Shown here one piece after another: positions 11,296 through 23,380 of a stretch of 64,000 bases of DNA. The stretch lies in the NCBI GenBank assembly GCA_958298945.1, contig OY282610.1, positions 37,021,667-37,085,666 of the forward strand, in the 5' to 3' direction. A program made the position numbers and the translations under genes. Each line of letters begins with the position of its first letter. The first letter of the stretch is position 1. The DNA is from Atherix ibis. Its lineage: Eukaryota; Arthropoda; Insecta; Diptera; Athericidae. Under the pieces are notes generated by a model that was given only the letters and a program-made list of their open reading frames with translations, was not told the DNA's origin and did no database searches.

Positions 11296-13390
11296 AAAAA
11301 TATGGATTCTTTCAAGGACATTTTTTTTTCAAGAAAATGAAAATTGATGCAAATCTGGAACTATTCAAGGACTTTTTTTTTATAAAAAAACAAAACTGAT
11401 AAGAACGTGGAACCTTTCAAGTACATTTTTAAAAAAGTAAAACTGTTAAAAATGTAGATCCTTTTAAGGAATTTTATAGAAAAAGAAAAACCGATAAAAA
11501 AGGTGAACCTTTCAAGGAATTTTTTTATAGAAAGAAAATCTGACGAAAATGTTGAACCCTTTAGGGATTTTTTTTATAAAAAGGAAAACTGATGAAAATG
11601 TAGATCCTTTTAAGGACTTTTTAATGATGAAAATGTAGATCCTTTTAAGGACTTCTAAGGAAATTTTTTTAATAAAAAGAAAACATTATGAAAATGTGGA
11701 ACCTTTCAAGGACCTTTTTTTTAAAAGTAAAACTGATAAAAATGTGGAACATTTCAAGGACTTTTTTTATAAAAAGTAAAAGTAATGAAAATGTGGAACC
11801 TTTTAAGGATTTTTTTTATAAAAATGAAAACCGATGAAAATGTGGAACCTTTCAAGGATTTTTTTTTAAAATAAAAATTGATGTAAATGTGGAACCTATC
11901 AAGAACATTTGTTTTATAAAAAGGAAAACCGATGAAAATATGGAACTTTTCAATGAATTTTTTTTATAAAAATAAAAACTCATGAAAATGTGGAACCTTT
12001 CAAGGACTTATTTTATAAAAAGTAAAACTTATGAAAATGTGGAACCGTTTAAGGACATTTGTTATAAAAATAAAAACTGATGAACATGTGGAACATGTTT
12101 TTTTTCAAAGACTTTTTTTTTAAAAAGAAAAACGAATGAAAATGTGGAACCTTTTAAGAACTTTTTTTTTATAAAAATGAAAACCGATGAAAATGTGGAA
12201 CCTTTCAAGGACTTTTTTTAAAAATAAAAATTGATGTAAATTTGGAACCTATCAAGAACATTTGTTTTATAAAAAGGAAAACCGATGAAAATATGGAACT
12301 TTTCAATGAATTTTTTTTATAAAAATAAAAACTGATGAAAATGTGGAACATTTCAAGGACTTTTTTTTTATAAAATGTAAAAGTAATGAAAATGTGGAAC
12401 CTTTTAAGAACTTTTTTTTATAAAAAGTAAAACCGATGAAAATGCGGAACCTTTCAAGGACTTTTTTTAAAAATAAAAATTTATGTAAATGTGGAACCTA
12501 TCAAGAACATTTGTTTTATGAAAGGAAAACCGATGAAAATATGGAACTTTTCAATGAATTTTTTTTATAAAAACAAAAACTGATGAAAATGTGGAACCTT
12601 TCAAGGACTTATTTTATAAAAAGTAAAACTAATGAAAATGTGGAACCTTTTAAGGACATTTGTTATAAAAATAAAAACTGATGAACATGTGGAACGTGTT
12701 TTTTTTTCAAAGACTTTTTTTTTTAAAAGAAAAACGAATGAAAATGTGGAACCTTTTAAGAACTTTTTTTTATAAAAAGTAAAACCGATGAAAATGCGGA
12801 ACCTTTCAAGGACTTTTTTTTAAAATAAAAATTGATGTAAATGTGGAACCTATCAAGAACATTTGTTTTATGAAAGGAAAACCGATGAAAATATGGAACT
12901 TTTCAATGAATTTTTTTTATAAGAATAAAAACTGATGAAAATGTGGAACCTTTCAAGGACTTATTTTATAAAAAGTAAAACTAATGAAAATGTGGAACCT
13001 ATTAAGGACATTTTTTGTAAAAATAAAAACTGATGAACATGTGGAACGTGTGTTTTTTCAAAGACTTTTTTTTTTGAAAAGAAAAACGAATGAAAATGTG
13101 GAACCTTTTAAGAACTTTTTTTTATAAAAAGTAAAACCGATGAAAATGGGGAACCTTTAAAAGATTTTTTAATAAGAATAAAAATTGATGAAAATGTGGA
13201 ACTTTTCAGTACTTTTTTTTTATAAAAAGAAAAACTCATGAAAATGTGGCAACTTTCAAGGATTTTATAATAAAAATGTGGAGCTTTTCAAGGACTTTTT
13301 TTTATATAAAAAGTGAAACAGATGAAAATATGGAATTTTTCAAGGACCTTTTTACAAAAAGGACCTTTTTTTACAAAAACCACTCTTTTA
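11296..13390. repeat. 45-50 bp minisatellite array, copy 2 (expanded)
   Basis: About 42 units of the GATGAAAATGTGGAACCTTT family, roughly twice the copy 1 array. A multi-unit block (GATGTAAATGTGGAACCTAT, CAAGAACATTTGTTTTAT, GATGAAAATATGGAACTTTT, CAATGAATTTTTTTTATAA, then GAACATGTGGAACGTG) appears two to three times in series, so growth was by duplication of blocks of several units. Confidence 0.9.
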
Positions 13391-13454
13391 AAGAAGTTCC
13401 AGAAAAGATTGTTTTTCTGAGCCTTTCTAGAATCAACGTTACTTGTTCGAGAAT

Positions 13455-13683
13455 AAAAAGAAATTACTGCCGTTTAGCACACCGCACCCCCTTTCCCATG
13501 GTCCTATTCACCTGATCTAAGCCCGTGATTTGTTTTTTTTTTGTTGCCAAAAATCAAAATAAGATTTGAAAGGACCTCATCCTGATACTGCCGATAAAAT
13601 TTAAAGGAGGATTGTAATTGAGGAGGTGAAAATGATTTCAGTTGATGCCTTCCAGCACTTTATAACCTTTATTTTTTAACGTA
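13455..13683 (+). pseudogene. Mariner transposase 3' fragment, plus strand (copy 2)
   Basis: Nearly identical to 7622-7850, including the TGA in place of the conserved Cys next to the third catalytic Asp. It differs by one T in the T-run and one base change (ATAATAAG versus AAAATAAG). The shared stop shows inactivation before duplication. Confidence 0.75.
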
Positions 13684-14586
13684 TAAAAAAAAATTGCCAT
13701 ATCATAAAAAAGCAATAATATTTCTAACCGTTCAATTGAAAAAGTTCTACTATTTTCTTGTTGGAAAATTATGCTTTATTAAAAATTTAATACTTTTTTG
13801 TGTTTCAAATAATTTTTTGTTTCTTTTAATTATATTCCATAAGCAAAAACAAAATTACAAATTCAAATTAGAATTAATTCCAAAAAAAAAAAAAAACAGA
13901 AACGCTCCAAAGTTGATAAAAATTAATTACAGTGCATAATAGCCAAAAACAAGGCGGCAGGAAATAATATGGAAAAAAAGCTAAAATATTGTTTTTTTTC
14001 TTTTTCACAACAAAAAAAACTAATAAATTTTCTTAATTACTATTATTATGTGAACTGATTAAATAAGATTTATATGCATTTTCTCATGTTTTATTGTCCG
14101 ATGTACCATCGAAATGAATGTTGGCTAGTAAACGAGCGACTATACGTATTTATAGTATAATTAATATAATTAAATAGTTTTGTTGTTGTTGTTGTTTTTT
14201 TGATGTTTTATGAATAAAATTTTCGATGAAAAATTGAATTGGTCAAAAGTTGAACTCAACAGAATGTTGAAATTTTTTCATTAATTTCACTGACCATTCA
14301 TGAATTTTCATTTCGTCCAAAATCATTAATATTTATTCCAAAATGTATAAATGCGAAACGGATACATTCAAAAATAAATAGTAAATGTGGCGGAAAGTTT
14401 TTTTTATTTGCGTAAAATTTTCTGTTTATTTTAATAAGCAATTTTAGTACGTTTTTTTTTGCAAGTTTATTAACAAAAAATATTTTTTATGAAAGAAAGC
14501 CTATCATTTGTATTAAAAAAGAATCTTTTGAAAAATTTGCCAGAAAATCTTCATTGGTAATTTTTCACATAGACTTCGATATAGAC
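13684..14586. other. AT-rich spacer of macro-repeat copy 2, no gene seen
   Basis: Counterpart of 7851-8752, with only scattered substitutions. No coding or RNA signal. Confidence 0.5.
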
Positions 14587-14829
14587 TTATCCATTTTGCA
14601 ATTAGAAAAGTCATATGACAGCTGTCAAATATTTATTTTATTTCAAAGAAAATTTTATTTTGATTAAAAATTACCATTTGATATTATAAAAATAATTAAA
14701 TTGTAAAAAAATTATATTTGCGTTTATTTTACAAAAGTGCGTATTTTCACGTAGCCACCATTTGGGCGAAATTTTCTGCAGCGATGTGGCTACGTCAATA
14801 AGCAAAATTGCTATTTATAGGGCTCTGAA
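14587..14829 (+). mobile_element. Left end of a mariner-like transposon (copy 2), truncated into minisatellite
   Basis: Duplicate of 8753-8995: TTATCCATTTTGC terminal repeat, GACAGCTGTC palindrome, then fusion to the minisatellite at the same base as in copy 1. Confidence 0.75.
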
Positions 14830-15092
14830 AACTCACAAAAATTGATGAAAAAGTGGAACCTCTTACGGACATTTAAGAAAAGTAAAACTCATTAAAATGT
14901 AGATCTTTTCAAGGACTTTTTTTTTATAAAAATAAAAACTGCTGAAAATGTGGAACCTTTCAAGGACTTTTTAAATAAAAATTATGAAAATGTGGAACAT
15001 TTCAAGGACTTTTTTTTTTAAAAAAATTATGAAAATGTGGAATCTTTCAAGGACTTTTTTTGAAAAGTAAAACTCATTCAAATGTAGATCTT
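14830..15092. repeat. Short minisatellite block at end of macro-repeat copy 2
   Basis: Same units and the same GTAGATCTT/AACGGTG breakpoint as 8996-9258. The identical junction shows that one rearrangement was copied, not that two arose independently. Confidence 0.85.
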
Positions 15093-15853
15093 AACGGTGT
15101 TATCAGCTTCATTTCGAAAGAAGTACGGACCGATGATTCAACCAGACCAAAAACCACACCAAACTGTCAATTTAGGTGAATGTAATTGGTGTTCATGAAT
15201 AATTTGTGGATTTTCTTCGCATCAGAATTGCAGTTTTGTTTATTTACCGCACCACTCAAATGAAAGTGAGCCTCATCGGAGAAGATGATTTTCTTTTAAA
15301 AAAATCGTTATCGTTTTCAAGTTGTTCCAAGACAAAATCAGCAAATTCACGACGTTTACGGTGGTCCAATGGCTTCAGTTCTTGAGTGATAACAATTTTA
15401 TACAGATGCAAGCCCAAACTCTTTCTGAAAATCCGCCAGGTTGTGGTTTGAGATAGTCCCAATTCTTGAGAACGTCTTGGAATCGACAAATTGCGGTCTT
15501 CAGCAACACTTGCCTAAACGGCAGCAATATTTTCATTACTTCGAGCGGTTCTTTGTCTTATTGGCACTTGAACATTATGTAAAGAAAATGTACGCTCGAA
15601 ATTTTTAATAATTCGAAGAATAGCGAGCACAGTTGGACGATTATTACGACCATAGAATGGCAAAAGCGCACGAAAAGTTGCAATTGGAGAACGATTATTT
15701 TGATAATAAAATTGAATAATTTGTAAATGTTGTTTTTGCGTATATCTCTTCATGATAAAATTGTAAGCATTACTAAATATAATGGAAAAAAAAGACCAAT
15801 CATGACGTATTAAAAATGGCCGAAAAGTCACTTAGAAATCATATCACTCTTAT
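15093..15853 (-). pseudogene. Rosa-type transposase fragment (N-terminal half), macro-repeat copy 3
   Basis: As at 9259-10018, with the inverted repeat at 15831-15850 reading AAATCATATCACTCTTATTG, closer to the 3933 end. The start region differs from copy 2 at a few bases (TGTTTTTGCGTATATC). Confidence 0.85.
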
Positions 15854-16380
15854 TGGAAAACTCTATACAAGAAAATTAACCAAAAACTTTTCAAAAATAA
15901 CAAAAAATCAATTTCACTGGCTTCTTTTTCTTACAATTTATCAATTTTTAATTTGTTTTTGAAATTTTTTTATCAAATTTACTGAGTTTATAAAAAAAAA
16001 AACCAAAAATTTTCAAAATTTTTCACATATTTTTAGAGTTTTTTTTTGTGACAGAAAAAAAAGCCAAAAAACATGCGAAAATAATTATTTTTGTCTTTAA
16101 ATAAGCCAGAAAATTAATAAAGGAAAAAAACAAATTTTTTAAAAAAAAATTTCCCGTCGTTTTGATTCAAATCTACCCCAAAAAGTGACTGAGCTGTTGT
16201 TGGTTTTGATTCGTCAATCGAAGATGGCAGCAGCAGCGCCCCGCGACCATAATTCACACTCGCCTGTCATACGACCATAATTTTTAGTGCGATTTTCTAT
16301 TTTTTACGGAATTAATGAGCTTTTTTCGCATAACCAGCCATTACGGTTGAAAGCTCATCAACATAGTAAATGGCTAACCG
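15854..16380. other. Truncated spacer of macro-repeat copy 3, no gene seen
   Basis: Counterpart of 5192-5717. It contains the GATGGCAGCAGCAGCGCCCC island and ends at the fusion to the minisatellite. Confidence 0.5.
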
Positions 16381-17408
16381 AATCTTTCAAGGACTTTTTT
16401 TGAAAAGCAAAACTCATTCAAATGTAGATCTTTTCAAGCACTTTTTTTTAAATGTAAAACTCATAAAAATGTAGATCTTTTCAAGGACTTCTTTTTATAA
16501 CAATACATACTGATGAAAATGTGGAACCTTTCAAGGACTTATTTTGAAAAGTTAAACTCACTAAAATGTAGATCTTTTCAAGGACTTTTTTTTATAAAAA
16601 TGAAAACTGATGAAAATGTGTAACCTTTCAAGGACTTTAAAAAAAAAATTATGAAAATGTGGAACCTTTCAAGGATTTTTTTTATAAAAACGAAAACTAA
16701 TGAAAATTTGGATCCTTTCAAGGACTTTTTTTTTTAGAAATGAAAAATTATGAAAATGTGGAACCTTTCAAGAATTTTTTTGAAAAGTGGAACTGATAAA
16801 ATTGTAGATCCTTTTAAGTACTTTTTAATAAGAATAAAAACTGACGAAAATGTAGAACCTTTCAAGGACTTTTTAAAAAAAAAATTATGCAAATGTGGAA
16901 GATCATTTCAAGGACTTTTTTTTATAAAAACGAAAACGCATGAAAATGTGGAGCCTTTCAAGGACTTTTTTTTATAAAAATGGAAACCGATGAAAATGTT
17001 AAACCTTTCAAGGACTTTTTAAAAAAAAAATTATGAAAATGTGGAACCTTTCAAGGACTGTTTTTTTATAAAAATGAAAATTGATGAAAATGTGGAACCT
17101 TTCAAGGACTTCTTTTATAAAAAGTAAAGTTAATGAAAATGTGAAACCTTTCAAGAATTTTTTTGAAAAGTTAAACTGATAAAACTGTAGATCCTTTTAA
17201 GGACTTTTTAATAAGAATACAAACTGATGAAAAAGTAGAACCTTCCAAGGACTTTTTAATAAAAATTACGAAATTGTGGAAGATCTTTTCAAGGACTTTT
17301 TTCTATAAACATGAAAATCGATAAAAATGTGGAACCTTTTAAGGACATTTTTTATAAAAATAAAAATTGATGAAAATGCGGAACCTTTTAAGGACATTTT
17401 TTTCAAAT
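16381..17408. repeat. 45-50 bp minisatellite array, terminal block
   Basis: About 20 units of the GAAAATGTGGAACCTTTCAA family with more GTAGATCTTTTCAAGG-type variants than the other blocks. It links the truncated third macro-unit to the transposon right half at 17409. The open frame around 16750-16977 is a repeat by-product. Confidence 0.88.
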
Positions 17409-18240
17409 GGAAAAACTGCCATTTGATATTATAAAAGTGTGGAAATTGTAAAAAATTTGTCTTTTCGTTTATTTTACAAAAGTGCGTATTTCGAAGTAGC
17501 CACGTTTGTGCAAAATTTTCTACAGCGATGTGGATCATTGCTCGCTCAATGGATACGTCAATAAGTAAAATTGCCATTGATAGGGCTCTGAAAACTCACA
17601 AATGGCTATGTTAAAGCCATTGTATTGGCAAAAAGTTACTTCTTGGTGTACATTTTGGTTTGACGGTATTTCCTTGAAAATGAAGAAGGAAAAACCATTA
17701 CCGTCAATTCTGAGCGCTATGGCCGCATGATATCCATTTTTAAAGATATCCATTTTTAAAAACTTAAAGATTTTAATCTAGCCTATATGTGATTTTATTA
17801 AAACGTTGCCAAAAATCATATAACATAATAAATTTTGAATCTATTGCGTAAAAAGTTGCCACAACGCTTAATTTCCGTATTCAGTAATGTCAATCGACCT
17901 CGAAAAGTGATCGATTTGACATGATTTGACTTTTTCTTGTAGGGCTATATAAAAAATAAAGTTAACTTAGACTATCTAGAAATTACGGAGGATTCTTTTA
18001 AAAACATGCGTAAATTTTTCGATGAAATTACAGCTGCGAATGCGTGAAAAAGTCATCAAAAATTACTTCGAATGAAATCGAATCGTGCAACAAGTCTTTT
18101 AATATTTATTTAAATTATTTTATATAATATATAGAATGGTAAAACTTATACAATATAATCAAGTATAAATTTTATAAAAACTTAAATTCTAAGTATATTT
18201 TATTGCACTTTACTTTCCAAAGTACAAACTGAATAATCTT
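17409..18240 (+). mobile_element. Right part of a mariner-like transposon, decayed
   Basis: Its first 180 bp overlap the left-end fragments (TTTACAAAAGTGCGTATT, AAATTTTCTACAGCGATGTG, GGGCTCTGAAAACTCAC). The plus strand then reads, across stops and shifts, PLYWQKVTSWCTFW, ENEEGKTITVNSERYGRMI, KLKDFNLAYM and finally LRMREKVIKNYFE. These match catalytic-domain and C-terminal parts of the rosa-like transposase type (compare VTVWCGFW and NEAGNTVTVNGERY in the 3926 element). It ends near ACTTTCCAAAGTACAAACTG (18210-18229), an inverted form of the left terminal repeat. The second Asp block is lost. Confidence 0.7.
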
Positions 18241-21200
18241 TCATTTGTAAATTTTTGTACATTGAAAACTACAAGTAAAAAAAAATTTTTTAAAATAATT
18301 GAAGAAAATGCCTTAAATATTTTTTGAATAGACTTCAAAAAAATTAATTAACCTTTAATTAAACGTTCAATTGGACGAACTTCTTAACATCGATTATACC
18401 ATTCGAGCAATGGACGAACTATTACCTCAGCTCGATCATTTTGTTCGACTCTTTAAAATGGAAATGGAAAGTTTTCGAACATGAATCTTTGAGCAGCGAC
18501 TACACGTGAGCTCGATCAAAGTTCACCCAGTTAGAATTTGTTCTAGCAATGATTTTTTTTCGTAAAGCATTTGACATTTAACATTTGATTCGTTTTCATG
18601 AACGATTTTTAATCGTGCTTACCATCTTGGCGAGAATGATTTCGATCACCTTTTGGAACTGGTCTCGCCGTTAATCGCCCAACAAAATACGCCAATGTCC
18701 ATCGCTTAACAATACATTTTGTGACTTTTTTTTTCGTACAAACAACCACCGGCAAATCAAAACACAAAAAAAAAACAATTTTTAATACACAAACGTTCTT
18801 CATACAAATTACACTGCGACCTGTCAAAACTGCAATAATATTAATCGTGTTCGAGCTCGTTGCCTAAAATGATCGATCGTGTACAATTTGAGGCGATTAC
18901 ATTTTAGTTTTTTTAGTACAGATCGTCTGGCCAACCATGAGCTAAGCCTACCCAGGGAAGTCGTTAAGTACAATAGGGGCACTTCCAACATCAGAACGGG
19001 CCGATGAAGTGCCAAAGGTGCATTTGAAAATGGCCAGGAATAATCAATTAACGGCAAGACATGTTCAAAAAGAAATTTCTCTTTCTTCAATCGCTGCCAC
19101 CTTTTTTTTCTTCACCCGGTTTTACCCAATTTTTTTGGCTTTCCTTTTCCTTAGCCTACATGATTTTTCCCTGGAGAAATTCACAACTTTAGTGTCTCCA
19201 GTTTAAATATATGGTACCTTGCGTCATGAATAACCCCCCCTTCACACCCCAATAACCCGGCAACGCTAGCTGTCACTCACCCCTCTTCTGCAGGTTCAGG
19301 TTAAACTATCAGAGCCATTCCTCTAAGACTTCATGTTCGCATTAAAAAAAGGATTTTTTTTTTACTACACCAAAACCCATTTGAGCAAATTTCCAGATTC
19401 TATTCGTCTCGAACAAGCTCGATCGAATGAAGAAAGCTGTTCGTCCAACATGCTTGAGCATATATTATAAAATATCGCTCAAACCGAATAAATGGACGAT
19501 TTTTTTCCTAAAAAATCCAGCATTAAAAATGGCGAACGTTATGAAGGGAATGGGCTGAAAAACATTCGTCAATGTTTTTTTTTTTAATTTTAATTTAATG
19601 ATATCTACAAAAATGGAAGGACCTAAAGATATGTATGGGTGAAAAATCTCTAAAATGTAAAAAGTAGCATTTTTGTTGTTTTTCGTAATTTTAAACAAAT
19701 TTTCAAAAATATTTTCACAAAAATGAAATAAATCTGCTCGCTATAAAAACCAAAAGTTTGCATAATGGATTTTCATTTTTTAATGAATTTTCTTTTTGTT
19801 ATTATTCAAATGTAACCGAAAATGGATTTCTTTTTTCTAATGTTAATATCTCTTCCGATTCCTCTCCCCTCTGCCCTTATTGAAATTTTTGCCATATTCC
19901 ACATTACATAAAAATTTAAACTGATCGATTTTAAAGGAAATTTTCAACAAATTTTTGGTGATTTTTATTTTTTAACATTCCCGTCTGCTAGAATAAATTT
20001 TGGAAAAAATGAAAACTCAAGTGTTGGAACTGGTGACTGCCACAAAAGGATCACATGTCCTGAGAGATTATACTTGAAAATAAATCGAATTTAATGACCG
20101 AAATTGAATGTATTTTTGTTTAAAGGAATTTCCAATAGTTGAAGATGAGTTGTTTTTTTTTTTTGTTATTGTAAATATGGACTTCCATGAGGTGGAATCT
20201 ATTAAACATAAACGGTTGAGAAGTGGGGTTAGTTGTGTGTTGCAGCAATAAATACTTCTGAGGCAATTTTCATTTTGAGGCCAAGCTGCGTCTCAGCGCT
20301 TCCAATTAAGTGTAAATGAAATGAATGAGGAGGCACTCTAGATGAATGGATGGATGGCTGGACCCTCCCAAATAGCTACGAGTATCTGTTCGGTCACATT
20401 TGACAGACGAACCCTAATTTCAGAATGTATTTGTACAATCAGTTCCCTCGATGCCCTCCCGTTTCGTTATGTTCACTTCGAGGGTGATCGCCTGTTGCAA
20501 TTCGGAATTACAAGTAATTGCGATGGCATTGTTGATGAGATGATAGTCGGCGTGGCGTTATCGTTAATGCCAATGACGCTGGTCCGACAATATTTGATGG
20601 CGGTTTGCTGCCGATTGCCATAACTCGTTGGCACGGAGGGCCCTTGAACGATGATGATCAGCACAATCGCATCGCGACAGAGATCCCTTTGTCAATTAAT
20701 AAAAATTTCCAAAGACCACAATGAACGCTGGCCAATAAACAGTTGGTCATGCTGAGTTGCTTACACTGCACCCCACAAACGAAAATTCACCATTCAATTT
20801 ATTGCTGTTATTCTGTTATTATTTGGTAGCAGATGACCGCTTTGCAAATGTCCATTTCCAACCCTCCAGCGTATGTCTGTACGTACATCCGCTCCGATTT
20901 GATCAATTTACTGACCACTCTTTTAACTAACAGTCGCTGACAGTATGGTCAGCGGTAAATTCTCTTGTTTGGTTCGGTTTGGTTCTGGTGAATATTTTTC
21001 CCTCCACTACTTCTCTACTTTTGCCGGCTTCCTCGTCAACCACCCTTTTAACAATAACTATTAATGGAAAATATCTCATCGAAATTTCCATCTGGACGAG
21101 TCTACTTAAATCTTTAAGACCGTCTTACAATCTTAGGTCATTGTAGCTTATCCATTTGTGCAGTCCACTTAAATGTCCAATAAAAATCAATTCTATAAAT

Positions 21201-21592
21201 AATTCATAAAGAACCCCCCATTCTCTGAATTGACGTCTGTCTGTCTAGCATTCAATAATTTTTAACAAGACTTTTTCAAATTCTCAATTGCAAATCAGCA
21301 TCTCTCAGCGATAAGTTTCTTAAACAAGTAAATTCCATACGCTTCGAATGTAAATTCTTCATAGTTTGTTGACAAAAAAAAAAGTTTTCTTTTCTTAAAT
21401 GTTGTTTAGTTCAACAAAAAAAATTAACAAAACAAATGGTAAAGACAAAAAAAAACAATAAAATTTAATGACAATTGCACAATTGAAATTTCGTGCAATT
21501 AAAATTAATTAAATACCAAATTTATAACAAACACAATGGAAAAGATACTATGAACAAATAGAAATCAAGTGAAAGAAGTGAAAAATGAACAT
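18241..21592. other. Intronic DNA, no confident gene
   Basis: Mixed composition. More balanced blocks lie at 18370-19020 and 20200-20960. A plus-strand stretch near 18920-19005 reads DRLANHELSLPREVVKYNRG then a stop soon after, without clear splice sites. The minus strand near 18615-18720 reads VGRLTARPVPKGDRNHSRQ with a donor-like GTAAGC. I recognise neither. They could be retroelement scraps, exons or chance. Confidence 0.35.
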
Positions 21593-22193
21593 TTTCAAAA
21601 GGTTGGTTCCAAGCAGGAAAGTTAATTAGAAGAAAAATGCTGAAAAAAATTAAAAATGGCGCCAAAAACCAAAAAAAGCTTAACCTTGTTGAGATTTGAG
21701 CTTTCTTTTAAAAAAAAGTAAAAAGGTAAATTTCGTTTTGCAATAGAAAAATTTAAGGTTTTTTTTTAATTTGTACATTTTTTAATATTTTCAAAATGTT
21801 GTTTCCAACCAAAAAAGTTAATTAGAAGAAAAACGCTGGAAAAATTTAAAAAAGGCGCCAAAAACCAAAAAAAAAAAAAAAAACTCAAACTTGTTGAGAT
21901 TTGAGTTTTTTTTTTAAAAAAAGTCAAAACGCAATTTTCGTTTTGCAATGGAAAAATTTAAGGTTTTTTTTTATTAATTTGTACATTTTTTAATATTTTC
22001 AAAATGTTGTTTCCAACCAAAAAAGTTAATTAGAAGAAAAACGCTCGAAAAATTTAAAAAAGGCGCCAAAAAATAAAAAAAATAAAGCTCAACCTTGTTG
22101 AGATTTGAGCTTTGGTTTTTTTTTAAAACCAAAAGGCAATTTTCGTTTTGCAATGGAAAAATTATAGTTTTTTTTTTTTTTAATTTGTACATA
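21593..22193. repeat. Three tandem copies of a roughly 200 bp unit
   Basis: Units start at about 21593, 21789 and 21996. Each has TTTTCAAAATGTTGTTTCCAA, GTTAATTAGAAGAAAAA, GGCGCCAAAAA, CTTGTTGAGATTTGAG and TTTCGTTTTGCAATGG. Copies 2 and 3 are closest. GGCGCC and GAGATTTGAGCTTT stand out from an otherwise AT-rich unit. No known element identified. Confidence 0.85.
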
Positions 22194-23380
22194 AAAACAA
22201 AATTCCTAAAGACGATACTATCTGCAAAGACATCATTTTCGCCTATCTTTGGACAAAGCGAAAAGGGGGGAGGGCACACCAATTTGTAATTGAGATTTTT
22301 CTGAGATTCTCCATATTTTTATCTGCAAAGATGATTACAACATGCACGTAAGTGTACAGGTCACAGTTCCGTTGAGTGACATCAAACATGGATAAATGAT
22401 TTTTATTTCTTTTTTTTTCCAAAAAGATTCTTATCATTTCAATGGTTCATTATCTCACGGTTATTAATAAAAATGGTAAAAAAGCTTATTTTCTTCAATT
22501 AATTTGTATAATTTTCTTGCTGTTTTTTTGTTTTCGAAAAAAAAAATAATAATAATAATTACAACACTAACAAAATTGTAGAAACGGAAAGCTTTGATTG
22601 GAAAAGTTTGATTTAAATCAGAAAAGTAAAAAAAGTATCTATTTTTTCACATCTATCCGAGTAGATGGATGTAGCTACCGAATAGATTTGTGTTGCTGTC
22701 AGAATCACCTGAATTTGTCTATTTAAAAATCTCGAAATTTGTAGGAAAGCTACAACACAACAAATGTTCCTCACGCAATAGTTTTTCACTTTTTTGCATG
22801 AAAACAAGACCCTCTACTTCTTTGTCATAATTTCTACAAAACGAGTAAAATTATAATTTGGAATTTTCTAATTGTAAAAATAAAGCTATTAATACTCATT
22901 GATGAAATTTTAAGAATTCACAAAAAAAGATGGTCCCAAACATTTAGACATTATGACCCACTTTAAAGAAAGCCAATCTATTGCGACGCATTGTCAAAAT
23001 ATGCATTCAAGACCATCAGTGTGGGTCGCAGTTAACAGTTTAGAAAAAGCTGTTCTAGAATATTCACAATCTATTGATAACTTTGATGCAAGTTAATATT
23101 TTGAGGTCCCATAGAAGGGGTCAATACTTATAAGCAAGAGAACAAAATAGAATATATTTTAGAAGAAATTTCGTTTTTTTAAATTTATGATAAGCGTTTG
23201 ATAGAATATTTACAGGCCATTTTGTAACGTCATGACCATGAGGCTATTGGGCGACTTCATGTTGGGTGTGAGTTGTAATTGTCACCTAACCTAATAAAAC
23301 TAATTGTTAGCTAATTGGACGGAACAATCACAAATGGTTCATTTTTATGGGTTCTAATTAAATTTTTGTTTTATTTAAAT
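22194..23380. other. Intronic DNA, no gene seen
   Basis: AT-rich with a mixed block at 22900-23300. Contains one member of the dispersed TTGTAAGGTC-type repeat (about 23205-23285), listed separately. No supported coding sequence. Confidence 0.4.
23205..23285 (+). repeat. Dispersed repeat family member A
   Basis: CAGGCCATTTTGTAACGTCA then TGACCATGAGGCTATTGGGC. The reverse complement of 30830-30905 contains GCTATTTTGTAGCGCCACGA and CCATGAGGCCATTTGG, so the two are related. Identity of the family is unknown. Confidence 0.5.

Larger units (their letters stand above)
9259..15092. repeat. Macro-repeat copy 2 (5,834 bp)
   Basis: Same order of parts as copy 1 and nearly identical over long stretches (for example 7640-9258 versus 13472-15092, offset 5,832-5,834). 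Differences are an expanded minisatellite (about 2 kb instead of 1.1 kb) and small indels in the mariner C-terminus near 11000-11100. The high identity points to recent duplication, or to assembly of two haplotypes or repeats in series. Confidence 0.88.
15093..16380. repeat. Macro-repeat copy 3, truncated (1,288 bp)
   Basis: Begins AACGGTGTTATCAGC like copy 2 and includes the rosa-type transposase fragment and its spacer, but stops at TGGCTAACCG. In the other copies that sequence continues GAAATGCC; here it continues AATCTTTCAAGGAC, i.e. minisatellite. So the last partial copy was joined back into the array by a deletion or crossover. Confidence 0.85.

Noticed and set aside
16750..16977. Frame reading repeated NVEPFKDFF
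   Set aside because: By-product of the minisatellite unit; interrupted as soon as unit length changes.
20342..20664. Overlapping open frames on both strands in a GC-richer block
   Set aside because: Frames open on both strands usually reflect base composition. No domain or splice context on either.
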